Positions 1 through 5,894 of a DNA stretch of 11,296 nt are shown one piece after another. The notes under the pieces are model-generated. The model saw only the letters and a list, made by a program, of their open reading frames with translations, ran no database searches and was not told where the DNA came from. The position numbers and the translations under genes are program-made. The stretch is from NCBI GenBank assembly GCA_964555675.1, contig CAZKTU010000218.1, positions 1 to 11,296 on the forward strand, written 5' to 3'. Position 1 is the stretch's first letter, and the number at the start of each line of letters is the position of its first letter. Origin of the DNA: CAIWXH01 sp964555675. GTDB taxonomy: Bacteria > Chloroflexota > Chloroflexia > Chloroflexales > Chloroflexaceae.

Positions 1-14
1 GGCGAGATCCGCGC

Positions 15-57
15 TGTTACCGCTCGGCGTACCATACCAGCATACACACGGGTAACA
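15..57. repeat. Short inverted repeat upstream of the patatin gene
   Basis: TGTTACC (15-21) and GGTAACA (51-57) are perfect 7-bp inverted copies with 29 nt between them, ending about 20 nt before the patatin start codon. The arrangement could be a two-site operator or a looped leader structure. The right arm overlaps TAACAT (53-58), a poor -10-like hexamer with no good -35 at the proper distance. A 7-bp match in a short leader can arise by chance, so this is a weak call. Confidence 0.2.
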
Positions 58-77
58 TTAATCGAAAGGTATCGGTC

Positions 78-1148
78 ATGGCTTCACCGAATAATAGCAG
101 CACGACCCGCCGCGTGGCGATCGCCTGCCAGGGGGGCGGCAGCCACACGGCCTTCACCGCCGGCGCGCTCAAGCCCCTGCTGCGCGAGGCGGGACGGGGC
201 GACTACCAGCTCTGCGCCTTTAGCGGCACCTCGGGCGGGGCGCTCTGCGCCGCACTGGCCTGGTATGGCCTGGTCACCGCGCCGGGCGCCGCCGGCCGCG
301 AGCTGGCGATCAGGCTGCTCGACGAATTCTGGCGCGCCAACTCGGCCCAGTCGCCCTGGGAGCAGTGGTTTAACAACTGGACGATCAACCTCATCCAGCT
401 GCACATGCAGGGCCGCCTGCCTGAGCTGAAAGGCACCCCTTATTCGCCCCAGCACGTTCTGTCGACGGAACTCCTCAAGACTCTGGCGCCCCGCAGCGAG
501 TTCTTCGACCTGCGGGCCTTGCTCGAGAAATATATCGACCTGCGCCAGGTCACCCAGCCGGTGGCCGACCCACGGCTGCTGATCGGGGCCGTCGGCGTCC
601 TCTCGGGCAAGTTCAAGGCCTTCGACTCAAAGGCGGCCGAGATCTCGATCGACGCCATCCTGGCTTCGACCACCCTGCCCAACCTCTTCCAGGCCGTCAG
701 GATCGGCGACGAGATCTACTGGGATGGGCTGTTCTCGCAGAACCCGCCTGTGCGCGAGCTGGTCTCCAACGTCGATGTGGCCCTCAAGCCAGACGAGATC
801 TGGATCATCCGCATCAACCCCCAGTCGATCAGCGAGGAGCCGCGCAGTGTCGAGGAGATCGAAGACCGCCGCAACGCCCTGGCCGGCAACCTGTCGCTCA
901 TGCACGAGGTCGAGGTGATCGAGCGCATCTCGCAGTGGCTCACAGAGGGCCGCTTTACGAGCGAGCACGCCAAGCCGATCACCTTTCGCTGGATCCAGAT
1001 GAGCGCCGAACTGAACGCGCAACTGGGCTATGTCTCGAAGCTGAACCGCGACCCGGGCCACATCAACCGTCTGATCGCCGACGGCGAGGCCCAGGCCGAG
1101 GCGTTCCTGGCCGCGCTGCCCGCGCCCGATGCGGCCCTAAGCCGGTAG
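78..1148 (+). CDS. Patatin-like phospholipase / acyl hydrolase
   Basis: This 356-residue protein is a member of the patatin family of Ser-Asp dyad lipid acyl hydrolases, which cleave ester bonds of phospholipids, glycolipids or other acyl esters. The glycine-rich oxyanion-hole motif GGGSHTAF lies at residues 19-26. The nucleophile elbow G-T-S-G-G (50-54) has the expected GxSxG form with Ser52 as nucleophile. The second catalytic motif, D216-G217 in YWDGLFSQNPP, provides the Asp; the usual DGA/DGG is DGL here. There is no signal peptide or membrane segment, so the protein should be cytosolic or peripheral. The ATG start is preceded by AAAGG (65-69) at 8 nt. The length fits single-domain bacterial patatins. 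The gene stands alone on its strand and converges on the large secreted lipase. The fold and chemistry are well supported; the substrate (phospholipid, storage polyester or other) cannot be told from the sequence. Confidence 0.93.
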   Translation: MASPNNSSTTRRVAIACQGGGSHTAFTAGALKPLLREAGRGDYQLCAFSGTSGGALCAALAWYGLVTAPGAAGRELAIRLLDEFWRANSAQSPWEQWFNNWTINLIQLHMQGRLPELKGTPYSPQHVLSTELLKTLAPRSEFFDLRALLEKYIDLRQVTQPVADPRLLIGAVGVLSGKFKAFDSKAAEISIDAILASTTLPNLFQAVRIGDEIYWDGLFSQNPPVRELVSNVDVALKPDEIWIIRINPQSISEEPRSVEEIEDRRNALAGNLSLMHEVEVIERISQWLTEGRFTSEHAKPITFRWIQMSAELNAQLGYVSKLNRDPGHINRLIADGEAQAEAFLAALPAPDAALSR

Positions 1149-1252
1149 CACTGGAGCTCCGGCGTTGTACGCTAGACGCCGCAGTGAGAACCTAATGCGC
1201 CATAGCGCGCACGCTGTCGCCTAAGCTACTCTTCCGGGAACCTACACAGACG

Positions 1253-1286
1253 CTTGCGCCCCCTGAAGCATTTCAGGGGGCGCAAG
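1253..1286. terminator. Perfect hairpin between convergent genes, probable bidirectional terminator
   Basis: Positions 1253-1267 (CTTGCGCCCCCTGAA) and 1272-1286 are exact inverse complements, giving a 15-bp stem with a GCAT tetraloop. The hairpin begins 104 nt after the patatin stop and 33 nt after the stop of the opposite-strand lipase, so it can serve both transcripts. No T-run follows on either side, so it is not a textbook intrinsic terminator. It may still stop polymerase or protect 3' ends. Confidence 0.6.
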
Positions 1287-1287
1287 G

Positions 1288-1299
1288 TGGCGTACGCCA
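1288..1299. repeat. 12-bp perfect palindrome
   Basis: TGGCGTACGCCA reads the same on both strands. It sits two bases beyond the 15-bp hairpin and 20 bases past the stop codon of the large minus-strand gene. It could extend the terminator structure or be a dimeric protein-binding site. No function can be assigned. Confidence 0.35.
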
Positions 1300-1319
1300 A
1301 CTAGCTCGGCTTCACGGTG

Positions 1320-4300
1320 TCACGGCCGCACGCAGCCGGTCAGAGCCTCGATCGCGTCGAGGTCGAAGCCGTCGTCTGTAGACCCAAAACGCCGCGGGTC
1401 ACTACTATCGGTCAGGCGCACGAACTGAGCACGGGGCAGCACAAGGTCGTAGGCCTGGTCCTTGTCGCTCGTGCGACCGATCGCGGTCCAGGTCTGCCCA
1501 TCGAGCGACACCTCGATCCGCGCCGCCTCGGGGTAGCGGCTCCAGAGCCGGTTGGCGTCGCCGAAGCTGGTCTCCCAGATGCGTAGGTCGGCCTTGCTCG
1601 TCCCGTCATTGACCAGCGGGTTGGCGAAGCGGATGGTCAGCGCGCCGCCGAAGCCCAGCGAGACGAAGTTCACGGTGTCGTTGCGCTGCGGCAGGCCGAG
1701 GGCCAGGGCCGGGTTCGAACGACTGGCCGGCACCGCCTTGCCATTCTTCTGCTTGCCCTGGGCGAAGTCCTGCCACGTCTGCGCACCATTGGCGTAGCAC
1801 AGGGCGGGGCTGGGCTGGCCGGTCGCGGGCGCTGCGCTCACCGTCACCGTGGCGCTGTAGGTGTTCGCCCCGCCGTCGTCGTCAGCCACGCTGGCCCGCA
1901 CGGTCAGGCTGCCGGCGGCGGTCGGCGTGCAGCTCACGCTCGTGGCGCCGCCCGCCGCGCCGAAGCCCTGCCCGCAGTCGAAAGCGAAGCTGAGCGGGTC
2001 GCCGCCCGCGTCGCTCGCCCCCGTGAGCGCCAGGGTGAAGGGCCGGCCGACGGTGGCTGTGGCCGGAGCGCTCAGGGTCGCCGTGGGCGCCACGTTCTCG
2101 ACCGTCACCGTGGCCGCGCTGGTCGCGCTCTGTCCAGTGGGCAGCGTGCCCCGCACGGTCGCCGTGCGGGTGGCGGGGCCGTCCACGCCCGCCGCGCTGA
2201 AGCTCGCGCCCTGACCCACCGCCTCGAACGTCCCGTCGCCGTCGAGATCCCAGGCGTAGCTCAGCCCCGCCTCACCGCTCGCCGTCAGGGCCACACTTGC
2301 GCCCTCGGCGACGGTGTAGGGGCCACCCGCGCTCAGCTGGGGGGCATAGACATCGCTCGGCAGCAGCGCCGGCGCGCTCAGCGTCTCGTCCCGGCCCAGG
2401 AACGGGCCCTCCAGCGTTACCCCGCCCTGCTGCCCGTCGGCGGTGCGGCGCGTGACCTGCACGTAGTAGGGCTCGTCCAGGCCGCGCAGCTCCACCCGCA
2501 GCGGGCCAACCACTGGGCCGTAGATCACCCCGAAGCCGTCGCCGTCGCCGAACCAGATGCTGTTGGGGATCTCCTCCTGCGGGCCGCCGGCCTCCGTCCA
2601 GCCCAGCCGCCGCCCCTGCCCGTCCACCAGGTAGCCCTGCACCGGGTCGAGGATAATGCTGGTCACGTTGTCGATGTCGTTGCGACCCAGGGCCACCAGG
2701 TTTTCCGGCCGCGCCTCGGCGCCCAGGGTGGTGAGGATCAGGCGCTGCACCTCGGGGTTGTCGGTCAGCTTGATGTGCCCGGCCGAGGCTCCGGTGTTGA
2801 TGCCCTCGTAGGCGATGAACACCGTTGCCCGCGGGTCGGCGGCGAAGAAGCCGGTGGCCGAACGCAGCGGCACCGTGCCGTCGCCGCCTTCGTCCACGCG
2901 CACATCCTCGAAGAACAGCTCGCCCGGCGCGGCGTCGTTGGCCTCGAACTCGGCCAGGGGCGCGATCGCGTCGTCGGCGGGGCCGAAGCGCTGCCGCACC
3001 GTGGTCGGCGTGCCCTCACCAAGATGGATACCGGCGATCGCCACCAGCTTGGTCTGCTCCAGAAAGACGTTGCCGTCGCGGCTGCTGTCGAGGTCGGCGC
3101 CGTTGTTCAGGTCGAGCACCAGGTGGTTGGCGAAGTTGCCGGCGTTGGCCGTCTCTAGTTCGCCCGTGCCGCGGTCGAGGAAGGGGTAGGTGGCCAGCAG
3201 GGTGTTGATGGTGGGGATGTAGCGGCGCACAAACTCCTGGTAGCGGCGCTCGCCGTTGGGGCCGGCCAGGTCGGCCCGGGTAATGCTGTAGTCGGGGCCA
3301 GCGATGTTGGCCTGGGTCCAGGTGCCGTACCAGACCTTCTGAAACGCGCGGTTGGCGATCTTGGAAAGCACCACCTGGAAGGACCCGTCGATCACCCAGT
3401 TGTCGTGGAGCGGATTCCAGGCCTTGCTCGCCCCACGGTGGGGCACGCCCACCGAGAAGAAGTGGGTGACGCGGGGCAGCTTCGCGCCGGTGGCGCTGTT
3501 GTAGACGCCGCCGTAGGCCGTGCTCTGAAGGTAGGTGCGGGTGACGAGACCGCCGGTGGAGTGGGCGATTACGTCTACGGCGTCGAGGGGCACGCCGTAC
3601 TCGTCGCGCCAGAACTCGTCGAGCTCGCGCAAGGTGCGACCGAGGTAGTCCACGCCGTAGCCGTAGGAGGTATCGGCGATGGTTTCAGCGGTGAGGCCCT
3701 GCACCACGCCGTCGTAGGCGAAGCTGCCGTCGGAGTTGGGCAGGGGCGAGGGGCCGGGGACGAGGCGCCAGTCGTAGTTGGCGATGCGCAGGGTGCGGTT
3801 GCGGCTCCAGCCGCTGTTGACCAGGGTCTGGAGCAGGCCGTCGTAGGAGCGGGCGAGCGGGTCGATGGCGAGCAGCGTGGGGTCGACGCCGCGGTTCATC
3901 AGCCACTGCATGTCGAGCTTGTTGCCGTTGGGGCCGCCGATGGTGGCCGAGTAGTTGCCGGCGATGCCGGGGACGAGCACGATTGGGCGGGGGCGGACGT
4001 TCAGTGCGGTCTCGCGGGTCTGCTCGGCGCCGCCGGGGACGGTGAGGGCGACGCGCAGCGTGTGGCGGGTGCCGTAAGAGGCGAGGTCGTTGTCGCTGAA
4101 GGCCAGGCCGGCGGTGACGATCTCGCAGTTCACGCGATAGGGTTCGCCGGCGCCGGTGGGCGGTACGCTCACCTCGGTGGGGCAGCCGGGCAGGGCCTGG
4201 TTGGTGGTGGTGTTGTGGAAGCCAAGGCGAACAGTGACAGGCTCGGTGCCGGGGTTGCGGATGCTGGCCACCGCACGGGCCTGGGTGCCTTCCCCAACGC

Positions 4301-5486
4301 TGGCCTGGGTGGGCAAGTCGAACCACTGGTCGCTGTCCCGATCTTTGCGCTGGAGGGTCAGATCACTCAGCTCGACGCCGGCCGCGGGGGTGAGCACGTA
4401 GAAGCGCGCCGGCTTACCAATCTGGGCGCCCTCGACGAGGATCTGGCCGGCGTTGTTGATCGCCACCACCTGCGAAAGATTGAGCTGCAGCTCGGCGGGC
4501 AGCAGGTCGATCAGAGGGTAGTGTGTCCCGCCACGCCACAGCACCGGACCAACACCGCGTAACTCACCGATGACATCACCATTGTTGTTGATGTCACGGG
4601 CACTTCCGCCGATCGCCGTGCCGATCGGCAGATCGGAAACCGCACCATCAGCCTGCCAGATCACCGGTCGATCCATACCCTGAGCGCTATAGGCCGCGCC
4701 GACGACCTGGCCCTGGTTGTTGATCGCCGCCGGTAGTGCGTAACTGCTGTTGGGGGCGGTCAGTGTCTGCAGCGTGCTGTTGGCATAGCGGAAACCGGCA
4801 GCAGTGATGCCATTGCCAACATTGAGCAGGTAGGTACCGACGGCATGGTTCGCATCGTTCAGGTCGTTGGTGATGACCACGGCAGTATTGCTCGGCGCGG
4901 GCAGGAAGCCGAAGGCGCCGCTGTTCCAGAAGATCGCCGTGCCACGATTTGGGAACGTACGATAGTCGATCACTGGCGCAAAGAGCACACCCTGATTATT
5001 AAGGGTGGCCGCAGCAATATAGGCGGGATCCCAGTAGTAGGGCTCCGGCCGGGTTGGCGAGACATACGACGAGCCGCCGACCCAGATATGGGGGCCGCGG
5101 TTGTCGCGCACCACGACGTGGCCGGCGTCATTCAGCATCGTGGGCACGGGGTAGAACGGCTCCAACTCGCCCCCGAGCATCGGCAGCCTGGTGAAGCGGC
5201 CCGCCTCCCATAGCTCAGGGATGTCGTTCGGACGGGCTGCAAAGGTGCCGATCACTTGCCCGCGGTTGTTCAGGTCAATGGCGCGGAAAAACTCCCCCTG
5301 AGGCCCTTCCAGCACCTGCGCCTGGTAGCGGGGCGGCGGCGGCGGCGGCGGTGGTGGTGGTGGTGGATTTTCCTGCGCATGCGCCAAAGCCGGCGCAAAC
5401 AGGCTCAAGAGTATCACCGGCAGCAGGATCAGGCTCAGTAGCCTGCGCAGTCGGCGGACGGATGGTGATGAAGCGGTCGCGAACAT
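1320..5486 (-). CDS. Large secreted multidomain protein: HAF repeats + LCAT-like lipase + PKD-like + lectin-like C-terminus
   Basis: This is a 1388-residue exported protein. Residues 1-37 form a Sec signal peptide (Arg-rich start, Leu/Ile core, cleavage after Ala-His-Ala). Twelve prolines follow at 41-52. Residues about 60-350 carry seven HAF-type repeats ('AINNxGQVVG') near 70, 118, 162, 209, 255, 300 and 342, about 45 residues apart. A beta-rich linker follows, then an alpha/beta hydrolase domain (about 500-930) with LVPGIAG, an LCAT-type YDWR motif near 571 and the elbow A-H-S-T-G-G with nucleophile Ser643. The probable triad partners are Asp869 (GGDGTVP) and His904 (GHIKL). Two PKD/Ig-like modules lie at about 1047-1215, and a discoidin-like beta-sandwich (RIWETSFG, RIEVSLDGQTW) at about 1224-1388. 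The activity is probably extracellular ester or lipid hydrolysis, with the flanking modules for binding. I chose the ATG at 5486, which has AAGGAG 11 nt upstream, over a TTG at 5537 that would bury the signal peptide behind 17 residues. Substrate unknown. Confidence 0.88.
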   Translation of the reverse strand: MFATASSPSVRRLRRLLSLILLPVILLSLFAPALAHAQENPPPPPPPPPPPPRYQAQVLEGPQGEFFRAIDLNNRGQVIGTFAARPNDIPELWEAGRFTRLPMLGGELEPFYPVPTMLNDAGHVVVRDNRGPHIWVGGSSYVSPTRPEPYYWDPAYIAAATLNNQGVLFAPVIDYRTFPNRGTAIFWNSGAFGFLPAPSNTAVVITNDLNDANHAVGTYLLNVGNGITAAGFRYANSTLQTLTAPNSSYALPAAINNQGQVVGAAYSAQGMDRPVIWQADGAVSDLPIGTAIGGSARDINNNGDVIGELRGVGPVLWRGGTHYPLIDLLPAELQLNLSQVVAINNAGQILVEGAQIGKPARFYVLTPAAGVELSDLTLQRKDRDSDQWFDLPTQASVGEGTQARAVASIRNPGTEPVTVRLGFHNTTTNQALPGCPTEVSVPPTGAGEPYRVNCEIVTAGLAFSDNDLASYGTRHTLRVALTVPGGAEQTRETALNVRPRPIVLVPGIAGNYSATIGGPNGNKLDMQWLMNRGVDPTLLAIDPLARSYDGLLQTLVNSGWSRNRTLRIANYDWRLVPGPSPLPNSDGSFAYDGVVQGLTAETIADTSYGYGVDYLGRTLRELDEFWRDEYGVPLDAVDVIAHSTGGLVTRTYLQSTAYGGVYNSATGAKLPRVTHFFSVGVPHRGASKAWNPLHDNWVIDGSFQVVLSKIANRAFQKVWYGTWTQANIAGPDYSITRADLAGPNGERRYQEFVRRYIPTINTLLATYPFLDRGTGELETANAGNFANHLVLDLNNGADLDSSRDGNVFLEQTKLVAIAGIHLGEGTPTTVRQRFGPADDAIAPLAEFEANDAAPGELFFEDVRVDEGGDGTVPLRSATGFFAADPRATVFIAYEGINTGASAGHIKLTDNPEVQRLILTTLGAEARPENLVALGRNDIDNVTSIILDPVQGYLVDGQGRRLGWTEAGGPQEEIPNSIWFGDGDGFGVIYGPVVGPLRVELRGLDEPYYVQVTRRTADGQQGGVTLEGPFLGRDETLSAPALLPSDVYAPQLSAGGPYTVAEGASVALTASGEAGLSYAWDLDGDGTFEAVGQGASFSAAGVDGPATRTATVRGTLPTGQSATSAATVTVENVAPTATLSAPATATVGRPFTLALTGASDAGGDPLSFAFDCGQGFGAAGGATSVSCTPTAAGSLTVRASVADDDGGANTYSATVTVSAAPATGQPSPALCYANGAQTWQDFAQGKQKNGKAVPASRSNPALALGLPQRNDTVNFVSLGFGGALTIRFANPLVNDGTSKADLRIWETSFGDANRLWSRYPEAARIEVSLDGQTWTAIGRTSDKDQAYDLVLPRAQFVRLTDSSDPRRFGSTDDGFDLDAIEALTGCVRP
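5331..5366 (-). repeat. Trinucleotide tract encoding 12 consecutive prolines
   Basis: Read on the minus strand, this is five CCA codons, six CCG codons and one CCC codon in succession, encoding Pro41-Pro52 just after the signal peptidase site. It makes a rigid spacer between the export signal and the HAF repeats. Pure runs of one codon can change length by replication slippage in whole-codon steps. Long proline runs also normally need elongation factor P for translation. Confidence 0.85.
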
Positions 5487-5497
5487 TGCTCTCGCTG

Positions 5498-5503
5498 CTC
5501 CTT
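5498..5503 (-). promoter_or_regulatory. Ribosome binding site that fixes the start of the large lipase
   Basis: On the minus strand this reads AAGGAG, ending 11 nt before the ATG at 5486. The longer reading frame from the TTG at 5537 has no comparable site, and the ATG places a classical signal peptide exactly at the N-terminus. Confidence 0.7.
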
Positions 5504-5520
5504 CGGTGTGTCGAGTACGG

Positions 5521-5625
5521 GTGACACGCCTATTCAAGCAGAGCCGTCACACGCGCAGCAGTGACAGAGCACGACAAAGAGCTGTACACCTGCATCGCCT
5601 GAGCGTCTGTCCCGGTTTTTGTCAC
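5521..5625. promoter_or_regulatory. Cluster of GTCAC/GTGAC half-sites
   Basis: GTGAC occurs at 5521 and 5561, and GTCAC at 5546 and 5621: four occurrences in 105 bases, where about 0.2 would be expected in random DNA. The pair at 5546-5550/5561-5565 forms an inverted repeat with a 10-nt spacer. The cluster lies upstream of the signal-peptide start of the lipase gene, where an operator or activator site would be. The binding protein is unknown; this is inferred from pattern only. Confidence 0.25.
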
Positions 5626-5700
5626 GCTTGGTCGCTGGTGGCGAGCAGACCGCTGTGCTTCACTGGACGCATCACAAGCACGCCGCCAGGAGCCACAGCC

Positions 5701-5883
5701 ATGGAGCAGCAGCCCGCGCACTATCGGCAGATTCTCGTCACTAGCGCCGAGACGAACGGGGCTTTCGGGCTGATCGCCTGCACCCTGCCGCCGTTCAGCC
5801 CCGGCCCGGGGCTATGCCGCCACGAGGGCCAGCTCGCCGACCCGACCGATAAGGCTGAACGCTTCGGCGCGAAGCGCCATTGA
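5701..5883 (+). CDS. Small ORF resembling the N-terminus of a cupin protein, probable remnant
   Basis: This 60-residue frame starts at an ATG with AGGAG (5688-5692) 8 nt upstream. Residues 6-33 contain stretches such as YRQILVTSAETNGAFGLI and TLPPFSPGP. These resemble the opening strands of small single-domain cupins, where the pattern 'xxxTxGxFxLxExxxPPGxGPPPHxH' leads into the metal-binding histidines. The frame then loses the resemblance after 'LCRHEG' and ends long before the roughly 110-150 residues a cupin needs, so it would be a non-functional fragment or a decayed gene. Its TGA (5881-5883) overlaps the ribosome binding site of the propeller gene, so its translation could be coupled to that gene. 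The family match is from memory of the pattern and is not certain; it could be an unrelated leader peptide. Confidence 0.35.
   Translation: MEQQPAHYRQILVTSAETNGAFGLIACTLPPFSPGPGLCRHEGQLADPTDKAERFGAKRH
5860..5876. repeat. 7-bp hairpin before the propeller gene
   Basis: CGCTTCG (5860-5866) and CGAAGCG (5870-5876) pair around a 3-nt loop, 5 nt before the GAGGAG ribosome binding site. It lies inside the last codons of the small upstream ORF. It could modulate access to that site; there is no T-run to make it a terminator. Confidence 0.35.
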
Positions 5884-5887
5884 GGAG
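5882..5887 (+). promoter_or_regulatory. Ribosome binding site that fixes the start of the propeller gene
   Basis: GAGGAG lies 7 nt before the ATG at 5895. The in-frame TTG at 5880 overlaps this site and would have no usable ribosome binding site of its own, so the ATG is preferred. Confidence 0.75.
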
Positions 5888-5894
5888 TTACCGG

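Larger units (their letters stand above)
5487..5894. other. Divergent intergenic region
   Basis: These roughly 400 bases separate the minus-strand lipase from the plus-strand propeller gene and must hold the lipase promoter. I see no convincing -35/-10 pair on either strand. The left half (5521-5625) contains four GTCAC/GTGAC pentamers and one copy of CTGTCCCnnTTTTTGT (5607-5622). The right half holds a 60-codon ORF with a good ribosome binding site (5701-5883) and a 7-bp hairpin (5860-5876). Confidence 0.6.

Noticed and set aside
1160..1181. 6-bp hairpin CGGCGT/ACGCCG just after the patatin stop codon as a terminator
   Set aside because: The stem is short, the loop is 10 nt and no T-run follows; the 15-bp hairpin at 1253-1286 is far stronger.
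1711..1720. GGGTTCGAA match to the tRNA T arm, as a possible attachment-site repeat
   Set aside because: Only nine bases match, and they lie inside the coding sequence of the large lipase; the flanks do not match the tRNA.
3405..4562. 385-codon plus-strand open frame inside the large lipase gene
   Set aside because: It lies opposite the catalytic domain, has a Gly/Val/Ala-rich composition typical of antisense frames in GC-rich DNA, and shows no motif.
5331..5366. GGC/GGT repeat considered as part of a CRISPR or minisatellite array
   Set aside because: It has no spacers, it is in frame, and it encodes a plain proline spacer.
5880..5894. TTG at 5880 as the start of the propeller gene
   Set aside because: It overlaps the ribosome binding site that serves the ATG at 5895, and it adds only five residues with no support.
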